DNA of 17,731 nucleotides from JOPF133 sp052144935 (GTDB lineage Bacteria; Acidobacteriota; Terriglobia; Bryobacterales; Bryobacteraceae), in the NCBI GenBank assembly GCA_052144935.1, contig JBKQPR010000193.1, positions 1 through 17,731 of the forward strand, in the 5' to 3' direction. The position numbers were made by a program, and so were the translations under genes. The notes under the pieces were generated by a model. The model ran no database searches, was not told the origin of the DNA, and saw only the letters and a program-made list of their open reading frames with translations. Below, piece after piece: positions 1 to 8,605 of the stretch (its first letter is position 1; every line of letters starts with the position of its first letter).

Positions 1-127
1 GTCGCCGATTCCCGGCCTGGTGCGTCGCCTTAAGTGACTTATTTTCAGAAGAATAGCGCCGATTCCGGGGTGAGAGAGGCGAGGCGGCACCACAGAAACG
101 CGCTCATATCTTGTAAACTCCCGCTAG
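1..127 (+). repeat. Left terminal inverted repeat, probable mobile-element end
   Basis: Bases 2-127 match the reverse complement of 17606-17731 over 126 bp with two mismatches (near bases 7 and 66), and the match stops abruptly after CCCGCTAG. The copy contains a duplicated motif, CGCCGATTCC, near bases 3 and 57. Repeated subterminal motifs are common at insertion-sequence ends, for example in the IS21 group, but no transposase is present and the family is unproven. An open frame runs through both copies but diverges completely outside them, so it is unlikely to be a gene. Either the window is one large element with inverted ends, or two copies of a multicopy element in opposite orientation bound the assembled piece. 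Confidence 0.85.
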
Positions 128-479
128 CGGGCCAGCATCCGGGGACTTCGATTATGGAAGTTCGGCCACCGGACGGGCGAATTCTCGCGATCCGGACCGA
201 CCCACCACCAGCTCCGCCAGCGTCACTAAACACGTCAACGAGACACCGCGTCGGACGGCGCCGCTCCCCCGGCTGGCCGCACTCGGCCCGCGGTCGCAGG
301 GCCGCCGTCCACCGCACGGCGGGCGGCAACGCCGGGCCGAAGCGGCAAGACTAGACTCTGACCTCCTGGAGTCTACCCCATGTCGTCGGGTGGTTGGAGG
401 AACCAGCTTGAGCCACTTTTCGGCTTGCGCTGGCGCTCTGGGTGCGCCAGACTGAGCTATCCATGCCGCCTGGCGCGTC
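128..479. other. Gene-free segment with repeat locus A core
   Basis: No supportable gene is seen. Bases 128-240 follow directly on the terminal repeat and hold no recognisable motif. Bases 241-350 hold a copy of the GC-rich core: CGGCCC at 284-289 pairs with GGGCCG at 299-304, and CCGTCC at 305-310 pairs with GGGCGG at 321-326 through one G-T wobble. Bases 351-479 are not recognised. Short open frames in every direction reflect GC content and have no family resemblance. Confidence 0.5.
284..326 (+). repeat. GC-rich double-hairpin repeat core, locus A
   Basis: This is a core copy in the same orientation as all the others. The first hairpin, CGGCCC-N9-GGGCCG, is perfect. The second has CCGTCC opposite GGGCGG, so a C-to-T change is tolerated as a wobble pair. 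The downstream bases (GCCGAAGCGGCAAGAC) resemble the module that follows the core elsewhere. Confidence 0.75.
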
Positions 480-735
480 GAGCGCCCTGCGAATCCTGGC
501 ATCGTCATGCGCGCCGCCTGACGCACGTCAAGATCGGCCCGCCAGCCGCTGGAGACGGAGGCGATTCGACACGCGCCCCCACGCCGCCTTTCTGAATGCG
601 CGCCGCCTTGCGCACGTCGGAATCGGCTCGCCGGCAGCGGCAGGAGACCGAGAAGCCGTCCACCAGTGTGCTGCCGCACCGGCGCACTCGGCGGCACCGC
701 GGCACCACCGGCGCCCACGCGCGCGGCCGAAAGAC
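480..735 (+). repeat. GC-rich repeat modules 3 and 4, locus A
   Basis: Two copies of module 3 occur here, at about 497-555 and 596-648. Both carry a TGCGCGCCGCCT stretch followed by GCGCACGTC or CGCACGTC and then ATCGGC. The second is followed by module 4 (about 643-700), with GTCCACCAGTGTGCTGCC matching CCGGCCACCAGCTTGCTG at locus C. Orientation is the same as at the other loci. No protein-like sequence is consistently open through the copies. Confidence 0.65.
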
Positions 736-819
736 CAAACAGCAGACTGATCTCCATCGAGATGGTCAACACAAGTCCGCCAACGCTGATACGATAGGCG
801 GAGGCACCCCGGAAGCGCT

Positions 820-1293
820 ATGCCCGCCTTTTGGAGAGATGCTCGTTTCGCGTGGCGGATTTTCGTCCGCAATCCCGCGTTCAGCTTGATTGCTATCCTC
901 TCGCTCTGCTTGGGCATCGGCGCAAACACAGCCATTTTCAGCGTTTTCGAGAAGTTGCAATTGGAACAGTTGCCATACCGCGATCCCGCTCGCCTCGTCA
1001 TCATCTCCGAAGTTGCGCCAAAGGAAAAGGACGGATTTGGCGTGTGCGTCGGCGGCTTCCTCGCCTTCCGCGACCAGAACGGCGTTTTCGAGTCTATGGG
1101 CGCCGACCAGTTCTACTGGCCGGCCAATTTGACGGGCGGGGATGGGGCGCAACCGCTCATCGGCCAGCGCATTACCCAGGGAGTGCTACCGACGCTGGGC
1201 ATCCAGCCAGCACTCGGACGCTGGTTCTTACAAGATGATTACAACGACGCCGCTCCGCCCGCGGTGATCATCAGCCATCGGCTATGGCAGCGG
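820..1293 (+). pseudogene. ADOP/MacB-type permease, N-terminal fragment truncated by repeat
   Basis: The first 158 residues read as the start of an acidobacterial duplicated orphan permease (ADOP), an inner-membrane protein related to MacB/FtsX permeases. There is a short amphipathic start, WRDARFAWRIFVRNPAFSL, then a hydrophobic segment at about residues 20-44 containing LGIGANTAIFSV. After LPYRDPARLV comes the start of the periplasmic MacB-like core, with GQRITQGVLPTLGIQPALGR and VIISHRLWQR. Family members usually have about 800 residues and two such halves. Here the homology stops at Arg158 and the frame runs into GC-rich repeat B, so only a fragment remains. A GGAGG-like site at 800-804 lies somewhat far upstream of the ATG. 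It is probably not functional. Confidence 0.88.
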
Positions 1294-1640
1294 GCCACCA
1301 AAGGCGTCGCCTCGTCCGGCGCCGCCGCGCGGACGGCCGCTCTCGGCCCGCGCTCGCAGGGCCGCCGCCCGGCGCGCCGCAGGCGGGATGCCGGGCGGAA
1401 ACAGCGCGACTGGTTCGGGCGTGGCGGCCGGCAGCGGCGCCGGGCAGCGACCGGGGAAGCCAGCGCCAGCGGCGAGACGCCGTCTCACACGAGGACAACC
1501 AGGCTGCCCGCCAGCGCCAGGTGCACGCCACCAAAGGCGTCGTCGCGACCGGCACCGCCACGCGGACGGCCGCTCTCGGGCCGCGGTCGTAGGGCCGCCG
1601 CCCACCGCGTAGCGGGCGGAAACGGCGCGACAAACGACCT
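1294..1640 (+). repeat. GC-rich modular repeat, locus B (two cores)
   Basis: Two cores lie here, at about 1344-1386 and 1577-1619. Each is preceded by GCCACCAAAGGCGTCG (about 1294 and 1528) and by a CGCGGACGGCCGCTCTCG stretch. The first core keeps CGGCCC/GGGCCG perfectly. The second keeps CCGCCC/GGGCGG perfectly but has lost perfect pairing in its first hairpin. Between them is module 2 (GGTTCGGGCGTGGCGGCCGG, then GCAGCGACCGGGGAAGCC). The locus starts exactly where permease homology ends and finishes within about 10 bp of the GH9 stop codon on the other strand. Confidence 0.85.
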
Positions 1641-1646
1641 CGGATT

Positions 1647-4217
1647 TCAGGCGTGCGCCACCGGACGCTGATGCTCCAGTATCCACTGTGTCGCGAGCAC
1701 AACAAATATGTAACTGGCGGCTCCGTGTATTACATACTCTGTCTGATACCAGTGATACGGAAAGTTCTTAATTTCGATAAAATCCGGTTTCACCAAGGAA
1801 ATGCCTGAGATCACCCCACCCGGGATGTACGTCCAATCGTCCCGATTGAAGCCGTAGGCTATCAACTGCGAGTTCGTCCCCACCCCAGACACGCAACTGG
1901 TATTGGTGGCCGGATGGCAGCCAAGTATGAAGTTCACCGCCGAGAACAAGCTGTTCGCATCAAAGATGTGCGGCAGATGCTTGTGATAGAAGTAATGGTG
2001 CATGCCAGCGGTCTGCAAATCCCATGCAGAGATCTTTGCCGTGTCGCTTCTTGCCTGCGCGGGCGAGTCCAGTTTCCAGTCGGACCTCAAGAGCCTGGAG
2101 GGGAAGCGAATCCCGTACGGATTAGTGGCCTCCATGGCCTCCGTGGCGGCCTTCCACTTCTTCGCCTGTTCCAGAACCAGATTGCGGAATTCCGCGTCGG
2201 AAGCCTTGGACAGCAACCGTGCCAGGACCCAGCCCGGCCCGCTCCCAAACTGCTCGGGCGATGCGGAGGCGACCTGGGGCAGCAGAGCATAGAGACGCTT
2301 CTGGTATTGCGCATCATCCGTAGTGAGCCAAAGCTCCGCCGTGGTTGAGATCTCGTCCGCCGGGAAGCTCCCGCCGCGGCCCGGGGCATAGGAACCCGGG
2401 GCGTAGACAGGCGCGTTGGTCTGCTCGTAATCCCAGAGTTTGGTCGCCGCAGCCAGACACTCTTCACTGAGAGCGGGTTTCTTCGCGCGCAGCACCCGGC
2501 TCGCCGCGGCGAGAGTTTGAGCCACCCGGTATTGCAGTCCCGTGTTCCGGTTGGTGAACGCCCATCGATCATCGCTCTTGCTGGTACGTCCAACTGCTGC
2601 GAGATCGGGCTTTAAGCTGCTGTCGCATACGAGATTATCCGTGATGTTCACCGGATCGCCCGTGTGGTCGTATTGATCGCGCGTGCTTTCGATAATCCCG
2701 GCGAAGATGTGCCCCGCCGCACGGTAGGAAGCCAGCAGACCTTCAACGCCGCACTCAATCTGCTGGAGAAGATCCTCTTCGCCATCCGGAACGTGTAGCA
2801 GCACCTCTCGGTCGGCACGGCGAACCGTTGTCAGGTCCAAACCCGGGTGAAACTCCTCCTGCGCCAATGCCAAGGCCAAGGTTGTGGCGGCCATGCTGCC
2901 GGCCGGCAGATCATGGTCTCCGGCGTCATGCCAGCCGCCCCAGTTCAGCCCTGGTATGTGCTCGTAATCGGCAAATCGCGTCTCGTGCTTGCCTTGCTGA
3001 TAGCCATCGAGGCCCATGGTGTTTTCGGGCGCCTGCAATGCATCGTCCAAATGGCACGCTCCGTGCCAGGTGCGATCGCCCTCACGCACCGATACGTGGC
3101 ACATCTGAACCGGCAGAAATACCTCCAGGGTCGGCCACCAGGCCTGATCGTAAACCCGCCGGTCGATACGGATCGGCCCCGCCGTCTGTCCTCGAAACTC
3201 CAGCACGTACACGCCCGGGTCCACTACTTCAGTAAAGTCGAAGACGCCGTACTTATAATAGAGAAATCTTCCCCAGGGTTTGGGGTTGTCAGCCTTGATC
3301 AGCTCTTTGTTGCCATGGAGCGACATCTTGTAGAGGCTCATCTTTCCCCCAAAATCCTCGCGCGGGTCTAATTCGACCACAGCCCGCTTCGGCTGCCCGG
3401 GATGGTAACCCACTTGCGACAGGCTGATCATGGGTGCCCGCCGCCACTGCGGGTCGATAGACGGCGTGATGGCGACCTCGACTTCGGTGGCGGTCGATCC
3501 AGGCTCGATGGGCGCCACCAGCGAAAACCACGCCGTACGTTCGCGACGTCCGTCTTCGAGCCGCAGTTCGCCGCCGGGCCGTTCGAAGGTCACGCTCACC
3601 ATTGGATCTTCGTCGGCGATCCGTAAGATATTCCGCGAGCGCGCAAGCACCGGTTCGCCGGTGAATCGCCGGGGAAAAACGCCCGTTATCGAATCGCCTT
3701 GAAAGGACTTCTCGAAGTATGCCGGCGGGTAAAGATACATATGGAAACCGGCCTCCTGGATCTTGCTCCAGTCCAGGGCCTGATCGAACCTCAGCGTGAC
3801 AAACATGCGTCGGCCGTCGGTACGGCATATGAGTTGGTAGCGCAGATTCAGTCCGCTCACTTCGCCGAAGACCGTCGCAGTGGATCGTTCCCGGTCCACT
3901 ACCCGGCGCTGCACGCTACCGGATGAGCCGCGGCGAGCAGCGCCGCCCTTGGGTGTAAGCAGCAGGCTTCCGGTGTCGAGCAAGCGTTCGCCTTTTTGTA
4001 TAATCTGGAGTCCGCCCTGCATCCCGGAATTATGATTATGGAAAACAAGGAAAACGAATCCTGGTCCCTCGAAGTACTCTTTTTCCGTGAGTTTGATATT
4101 CCCTGAACCCCCCGGCTGAGAAGACGAGCCGGCGCCTTGGCTGTCCTGCTGGGCAGCCGCAGCCGACGCAGCCAGCGCGGCCCCGGATGCCGATTGAAGA
4201 AAGATTCGTCGTCGCAT
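1647..4217 (-). CDS. Tat-exported glycoside hydrolase family 9 enzyme (endoglucanase/xyloglucanase type)
   Basis: Protein of 856 residues that hydrolyses beta-glucan-type chains outside the cytoplasm. MRRRIFLQ followed by an alanine-rich stretch to residue 22 is a Tat-like signal. Residues 40-258 form a beta-rich region that I do not recognise. Residues 264-345 (ISLSQVGYHP onward) match the Ig-like domain that precedes many GH9 catalytic domains. Residues 360-850 are the (alpha/alpha)6 catalytic domain: GGWHDAGD at 427-434 supplies the catalytic Asp pair (Asp431/Asp434), and Glu827 in YQTEYVI lies where the catalytic acid of the C-terminal family motif is expected. The ATG follows GGAGA with 8-bp spacing. 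GH31 lies 296 bp upstream on the same strand. Repeat B abuts the stop codon, so a slightly altered C-terminus cannot be excluded. Exact substrate is inferred from context only. Confidence 0.9.
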   Translation of the reverse strand: MRRRIFLQSASGAALAASAAAAQQDSQGAGSSSQPGGSGNIKLTEKEYFEGPGFVFLVFHNHNSGMQGGLQIIQKGERLLDTGSLLLTPKGGAARRGSSGSVQRRVVDRERSTATVFGEVSGLNLRYQLICRTDGRRMFVTLRFDQALDWSKIQEAGFHMYLYPPAYFEKSFQGDSITGVFPRRFTGEPVLARSRNILRIADEDPMVSVTFERPGGELRLEDGRRERTAWFSLVAPIEPGSTATEVEVAITPSIDPQWRRAPMISLSQVGYHPGQPKRAVVELDPREDFGGKMSLYKMSLHGNKELIKADNPKPWGRFLYYKYGVFDFTEVVDPGVYVLEFRGQTAGPIRIDRRVYDQAWWPTLEVFLPVQMCHVSVREGDRTWHGACHLDDALQAPENTMGLDGYQQGKHETRFADYEHIPGLNWGGWHDAGDHDLPAGSMAATTLALALAQEEFHPGLDLTTVRRADREVLLHVPDGEEDLLQQIECGVEGLLASYRAAGHIFAGIIESTRDQYDHTGDPVNITDNLVCDSSLKPDLAAVGRTSKSDDRWAFTNRNTGLQYRVAQTLAAASRVLRAKKPALSEECLAAATKLWDYEQTNAPVYAPGSYAPGRGGSFPADEISTTAELWLTTDDAQYQKRLYALLPQVASASPEQFGSGPGWVLARLLSKASDAEFRNLVLEQAKKWKAATEAMEATNPYGIRFPSRLLRSDWKLDSPAQARSDTAKISAWDLQTAGMHHYFYHKHLPHIFDANSLFSAVNFILGCHPATNTSCVSGVGTNSQLIAYGFNRDDWTYIPGGVISGISLVKPDFIEIKNFPYHWYQTEYVIHGAASYIFVVLATQWILEHQRPVAHA

Positions 4218-4513
4218 AGATTTTATCTCCAGCTACATACCGATTATTTCAGATGGCCGAGTCTTGGACAATAGTGGGCCCAAGCGCGCCACGGAAAAGC
4301 GCCATTTGAGGGCTACGGGCATCCGAACCGCGTGCGAACGTGGGTGCCGAGATCACCCTGCGCAGTGAGGATTCGCACGATCCTCGGCGCTGGCCAGATC
4401 GGCGGGCGTTGAGCAGCGCTGCTCCCATGGCCTCGCGCGCATCCCGGCGTGCTTCCGCCAGAATGACAGACCTCAGGTAAGTCCCGCGGGTGTCGCCTGT
4501 TTTGAAAGCCGGG
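4218..4513. other. Intergenic gap between GH31 and GH9
   Basis: This 296-bp gap separates two co-directional minus-strand genes. An open frame of about 100 codons exists on the minus strand but shows no family features and no good ribosome site, so I do not call it. A short inverted repeat, GAGGAT-N7-ATCCTC, lies at 4367-4385. No clear terminator T-run or promoter pair is seen, so co-transcription of the two genes remains possible but unproven. Confidence 0.5.
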
Positions 4514-7500
4514 CTAGTTCTTGGCTGAGGCTTCGGCCGGGGCGAAGTCCACTTCAATCTTCCTTGAGGCGCCCGCCTGGGCCTCCGGAAGGTGAATTAC
4601 CAGGCGGTTGCCGGCGCGATCGGCGTTCCAACCGGCAGCCGAATTCGTTTGGGCGTCGGCGAGCTTCGGCAGATTCTGACCGTCCACTCGGACGGCGGCC
4701 GCGGCGGTCGCGCCATGCACCAGCAAGTAACTCGTCTCCGGCAGGTTTTCGAGCGTCCAGGAGGAACCGCGCGCCGTGGCCTGGACCGTTACGTTGGCGG
4801 CTTCGCTGCGCGCGTTGATGCGGGACGCGACCGCATTGGCGCGCGGCCGGGTCACCACCAGGGCATTGACGCGGCCGGGAGTCATGCTCTTGCCGAATTG
4901 CAAATCCTGGCTCAGTTTCACGGGCACGACGGCCCCGGACCGCAGGTAGACCGCAATCGTGTCCAGGGGCACGCTCTTTTCGACACGGGCCGGGCCGGAA
5001 ACCGTCTTGCCATCCCATAAGCCCGTCCACCGGCCGGGAGGAAACAGGACCGTTCGCGAATTATGTTCGTCGACGACGGGCGCAACGAGCAAATCCTCCC
5101 CGAACATAAACTGATCGCTGACCGACGCCAGCGACTCCTCGCGGGGGAAGGCCACAGGCATGGCGCGGATGATGGAAACGCCGGTCTGGTGGGCGGAGAT
5201 GGCCGCGCCGTAAATGTAATCCACGAGATTTTCCCGAGCCCAGGCGCAGAACTTATAGTTCGCCACGGCGGCATCGCCATAATCCCAGGGCTCGCGCGCG
5301 GCCTTGCCGTGCCAACGCATCAGGGGGCTGAACAAGCCGAATTGGGTCCAGCGGATGTACACGGCGGGCTCGGGAACGCCGAAGTAACCGCCGAGATCGC
5401 TGCCCCAGTTGGAATAGCCGCAGGAGGACAAGTTGAGAATTCCGATCATGACGGCCCGTAATCCGTCGAAGTTTGAACCGTGGTCACCGGCGAACTGGCC
5501 GACCCATTTCTGCGTGCCGGGCGCGGCCCCTCTGCCGTACAGGATGAAGTCGTCCCCACGCCGATCGTGGAACACCTCGCTGACGGTTTTCTGATAATCG
5601 TGGTAGTAATAATTGTGCATTTCGGCGCCGCGCTGGCCGTTATAGAAGGTGGCGTCTTCGGGCGTGCGATCGCCGAAATCCACCATGCTGCCGGTCACGC
5701 CAAGGTCGAAGTGCGGCTTCCACCATCGCTTGCAAAGCTCCAATGCGTGCGGGTTGGTGAAGTCGATGTAGTTGAGCGAGCGCGCCGCGCTTTCTTTGGC
5801 GGCGTGCATGACCGGAAGCTGATCGGGGGGCACGTCCGGCAAGAGCGTGCGCTGTTGCGCCTCGCGTATGGTTGCGCACATGAAGTAGCCCAAGACCTTG
5901 ATGTTGCGGGCCGCCATGAATTCGTTCAAGGACGCGTTGAAGGCGGAGGCTCCTTCGGCGTAAATCGCGGAGTGCGGGATGTCCAATTCCGCGAAGCGCT
6001 TGGTGACGCTCTCCTCTTCGGCCACCGCATTGTGCAAAGGTCCGCTGGCCCAAGCCGAGCCGCCCCTGCCCATCCACTCTTGAAAAGCCCACTTCGGCGG
6101 CAGGATGGGCTTGCCGGTGAGATCGGTGTACGATTGGATCGCCTTTTCAGGAGTGCCGATCCAGAAGTAATAGTCGAAAATCGGGCCGTGCTGCGAGATG
6201 CGGTACTGGCTGGGATTCGTCTTCCCGACGTCGGCCCTTAGACGGTAGGTCGAATTGCCGAAGGCCATGTAACCCTTGGAGCTGTGAAAGATCGCCAGGC
6301 CCTTGTACGTCGTATTGCGGAGGCCCATGCCGTTGCCCAGCCAGTCGTCCATGCCCCAAAGCGTGAGCACGACTCCGCGCTTATTGAAGTAGTCGTACTT
6401 TTCGCCGAAGCCGTAAATGGATTCGGACGGGGCCAGACGATTTTTGAAATCGACCGCGAGTATCTTGCCATCCGAATCGAAGCGGAAGGCTAGATTCCCG
6501 GCGCCGATTTCCATGACTGCCGCGATTCCGGCGGCGTTATAGAAGGAAACCGAGAACGGCGTCTTCCGGATCACCACCTTGCCGTCGGGAGTCTGGACGG
6601 CGCAAGAGTTCGGCGACTGGGCGACTTTCAGCGGGGACAAGCCATCCGGCTTGTGATGGCCTTCCTCGGCGGTATAGATGCGCACGCCGCCCGTTTTGGG
6701 CAGGGAGAGGCTCAAGGCCACGGAGTGCCCGCCGGCCACGCAACGCATCTGGAGGACGTCGTCCTTCACTACCAGACTGTCCACGCTGGTAACCGGTTTC
6801 CACTCATCCTGGCGAACGTTGCCGGCCGAGCCGTCGGCGAACCAGTCCCGGGAGGTGAGATCGAGCTTGTGAAGGTAGGCATCCAGCAACTGACACGCGC
6901 TCGGCGGGTCGGAACTGCGCAGGGCGGCGTTGACCATCTGCCGGAAGTTCGCCGGGGTCATGTCTTCGGGAATAATCGAGCCGGTGGAGGGGACGAAGAG
7001 GAACCCTTCGAGCGTCATCAGGTCGATCCAGCTCTGCGTGAGCGAGAGCCGCTCGCCCAGATTCTTCATATCGGTAGGCGTGGATAACGACGACTGCATG
7101 CGCCACACCCGCTCGGCGGTTGCGAGATCGGGATAAGTCAACGCCGACGGCCGCTGCCAGCGGGCCGCGCCTGAAGGCAAACGGCACAAGCTGACCTGCG
7201 AGTCCTGGACCTGCGCTTCGCCGGAAAAGTGGGTTTCGATCAGAAGGTCAACCGGAAGGCCCTCGTGAAAATCCATCGCCACGGGGCTGATGAACTCGGT
7301 ATCGCGCCAGCGGGTTCTCATCGGGAGGAATCCAAAATTAGATTGCGGCTTACCTCCCAAGGTCGCCCAGGGGATCTGGAACAGAACGATCCACTCGTTG
7401 GCTTTCCGGGCGACGGTCACATCGAAAGCCTCAGTCCGGTTGACTTCCATCGAGTTCCTGGAACTGCTATTGGGGGCCCTCTCCGGATTGCGCAGTACAC

Positions 7501-7987
7501 GCTGGCAGCCGTATTTCACTTCTTCGGGCGTCACCGCGAATTGGTAATAGGTCGGCTTAGCCGCGTCGGGCTGAAGCAAGATATCCACTTCGTCGGGAAG
7601 GGGAGGCCAGGAATCCGATCCGCAGGGCAGACCGGCCAGCGCATACCAATCCTCCTTGAGCAGGCCGACGGGGAAAGACATGTCGGGTTCCGTGCAACGA
7701 AACGCCACCAGAAGCGCGCTATCGGTATAGGCAATGCGGCATTCGGTCGGGGTGATGGGACGGACCAAACCGCCCACGCGATAAAAGCGGTCCAGCGCGA
7801 TGGTGTGCTCGCGGTCCGCGAGAAAAGCTTCGATGGAAGGCGGGCTACTCCAAGGCGACTTCAGAACCACCGCGTTGGTTCCCCAGGCGGATTGCGGACT
7901 GGCAGCCGCCGCCTTCAGGTTCTTGTAAATTCCGGCAAGCGACCCGACACCGATCGCCGAGCTAGTCAGAAACGTCCGTCTTTTCAT
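4514..7987 (-). CDS. Tat-exported glycoside hydrolase family 31 enzyme, probable alpha-xylosidase/alpha-glucosidase
   Basis: Protein of 1157 residues that removes alpha-linked sugars, probably outside the cytoplasm. MKRRTFLTSS plus a hydrophobic stretch to about residue 28 is a Tat-like signal. Residues about 40-260 resemble the DOMON/CBM9-like beta domain common on acidobacterial exported hydrolases. The GH31 N-terminal sandwich starts near 475, with YGFGEKYD at 525-532. The barrel spans about 630-950: Asp770 in SMVDFGDRTPED is the expected nucleophile and Asp835 in QFAGDHGSNF the expected acid/base. DFG, MHN (790-792) and the SDLGGY segment are closest in style to YicI-type alpha-xylosidases, although DFGD replaces the usual DFGE. 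Beta domains finish the protein. The ATG follows GGGAGA with 7-bp spacing. Pairing with GH9 suggests xyloglucan, but a sulfoquinovosidase or other GH31 specificity is not excluded. Confidence 0.9.
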   Translation of the reverse strand: MKRRTFLTSSAIGVGSLAGIYKNLKAAAASPQSAWGTNAVVLKSPWSSPPSIEAFLADREHTIALDRFYRVGGLVRPITPTECRIAYTDSALLVAFRCTEPDMSFPVGLLKEDWYALAGLPCGSDSWPPLPDEVDILLQPDAAKPTYYQFAVTPEEVKYGCQRVLRNPERAPNSSSRNSMEVNRTEAFDVTVARKANEWIVLFQIPWATLGGKPQSNFGFLPMRTRWRDTEFISPVAMDFHEGLPVDLLIETHFSGEAQVQDSQVSLCRLPSGAARWQRPSALTYPDLATAERVWRMQSSLSTPTDMKNLGERLSLTQSWIDLMTLEGFLFVPSTGSIIPEDMTPANFRQMVNAALRSSDPPSACQLLDAYLHKLDLTSRDWFADGSAGNVRQDEWKPVTSVDSLVVKDDVLQMRCVAGGHSVALSLSLPKTGGVRIYTAEEGHHKPDGLSPLKVAQSPNSCAVQTPDGKVVIRKTPFSVSFYNAAGIAAVMEIGAGNLAFRFDSDGKILAVDFKNRLAPSESIYGFGEKYDYFNKRGVVLTLWGMDDWLGNGMGLRNTTYKGLAIFHSSKGYMAFGNSTYRLRADVGKTNPSQYRISQHGPIFDYYFWIGTPEKAIQSYTDLTGKPILPPKWAFQEWMGRGGSAWASGPLHNAVAEEESVTKRFAELDIPHSAIYAEGASAFNASLNEFMAARNIKVLGYFMCATIREAQQRTLLPDVPPDQLPVMHAAKESAARSLNYIDFTNPHALELCKRWWKPHFDLGVTGSMVDFGDRTPEDATFYNGQRGAEMHNYYYHDYQKTVSEVFHDRRGDDFILYGRGAAPGTQKWVGQFAGDHGSNFDGLRAVMIGILNLSSCGYSNWGSDLGGYFGVPEPAVYIRWTQFGLFSPLMRWHGKAAREPWDYGDAAVANYKFCAWARENLVDYIYGAAISAHQTGVSIIRAMPVAFPREESLASVSDQFMFGEDLLVAPVVDEHNSRTVLFPPGRWTGLWDGKTVSGPARVEKSVPLDTIAVYLRSGAVVPVKLSQDLQFGKSMTPGRVNALVVTRPRANAVASRINARSEAANVTVQATARGSSWTLENLPETSYLLVHGATAAAAVRVDGQNLPKLADAQTNSAAGWNADRAGNRLVIHLPEAQAGASRKIEVDFAPAEASAKN

Positions 7988-8157
7988 TTGATCGTCTCCC
8001 GCGTATATGCCGCTTCAATTAACTACTCCAGCCCATGAGTTCATCATAAACGAACATTGTCCGATGCGCCGGTGATGGCGTTGGGCGAAAAGCAGGCGGT
8101 GTATTTCTCCCGCGAGCAGCCGGACCTGGCCCAGGGCTTCCATTTTCAGCCTGTAGA
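7988..8157. other. Upstream region of GH31 with an unidentified coding-like scrap
   Basis: This segment must hold any GH31 promoter, but no convincing -35/-10 pair stands out. On the plus strand, about 8062-8160 reads as a GC3-rich frame including VMALGEKQAVYFSREQPDLA, which looks like protein yet has no recognised family and no start signal. The opposite strand also has an open frame here (EFYRLKMEALGQVRLLAGEI). The scrap joins the TIGR03435 fragment at about 8157 and is probably part of another broken gene. Confidence 0.35.
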
Positions 8158-8346
8158 ATTCGTGCAGGTCGGTAGTCCAGGGTCAGAGGTACCCGGACCG
8201 CCACGGCAATAGTTGGCGCTGCCTGACGATTCGGGATTGGACCGCTTCACGGACGCAGCGTCGAAGGCGAACTGATCCCCTGAGCTTTGAGCAAAGCTCG
8301 CGCCTATTATCAGGAGCAGAGAACCGACGAGCGAGATTATCCGCAT
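8149..8346 (-). pseudogene. TIGR03435-type soil-associated protein, N-terminal fragment
   Basis: From ATG 8346 the translation begins with a signal peptide (MRIISLVGSLLLIIGASFAQ). It continues with FAFDAASVKRSNPE and CRGGPGTSDPGLPTCTN, the N-terminal pattern of the TIGR03435 family, which is greatly expanded in Acidobacteriota and has no settled function. Whole members run to roughly 250-300 residues. Here family-like sequence ends at about base 8157 after some 63 codons and a stop follows at once. The ribosome site is weak (GGAT about 10 bp upstream). I read this as a 3'-truncated relic created by a deletion or rearrangement just upstream of GH31. Confidence 0.75.
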
Positions 8347-8504
8347 TTCGTTTAGATCCGAGCCGCAGAAGGAATTCAGACCTACATCTCTTACCACACC
8401 TTGCTGGGCTCGGGACATCGTGGACGATAGACGGGCTTACCGTCGAAGTGAGCTGGCGAGATCCGTTTCAGGCGCCATCGCGCTACAGACCGTGCACGTG
8501 GGCG

Positions 8505-8526
8505 ACAAAAGGCGGCGAACGCCGCC
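8505..8526 (-). terminator. Likely intrinsic terminator of the carboxypeptidase-regulatory-like relic
   Basis: GGCGGCG (8511-8517) and CGCCGCC (8520-8526) form a perfect 7-bp stem with a 2-base spacer. Read on the minus strand the stem is followed by TTTTGT. It lies 80 bp past the stop codon of the relic transcribed in this direction, which fits a former rho-independent terminator. Confidence 0.6.
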
Positions 8527-8605
8527 TCCGCAGCGGAACCTTCCTGTCCGGTAAGGAAGCCGGTCCCGGGCGTTTGTAAGCGGCAGACTGGGTAACTCGC
8601 CGCGG

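Noticed and set aside
34..354. Gene starting inside the left terminal repeat
   Set aside because: The same first 31 codons continue into an unrelated sequence at the right end, so the frame is a property of the repeat and not a conserved protein.
4249..4557. 102-codon minus-strand frame between GH31 and GH9
   Set aside because: It overlaps the GH31 C-terminus in another frame, lacks a ribosome site and has no family resemblance.
5480..6241. 253-codon plus-strand open frame inside GH31
   Set aside because: It lies opposite the GH31 catalytic domain, whose motifs are unambiguous on the minus strand.
7229..8038. 269-codon plus-strand open frame across the GH31 start
   Set aside because: It is a shadow of the GH31 N-terminal region with no start site or family features.
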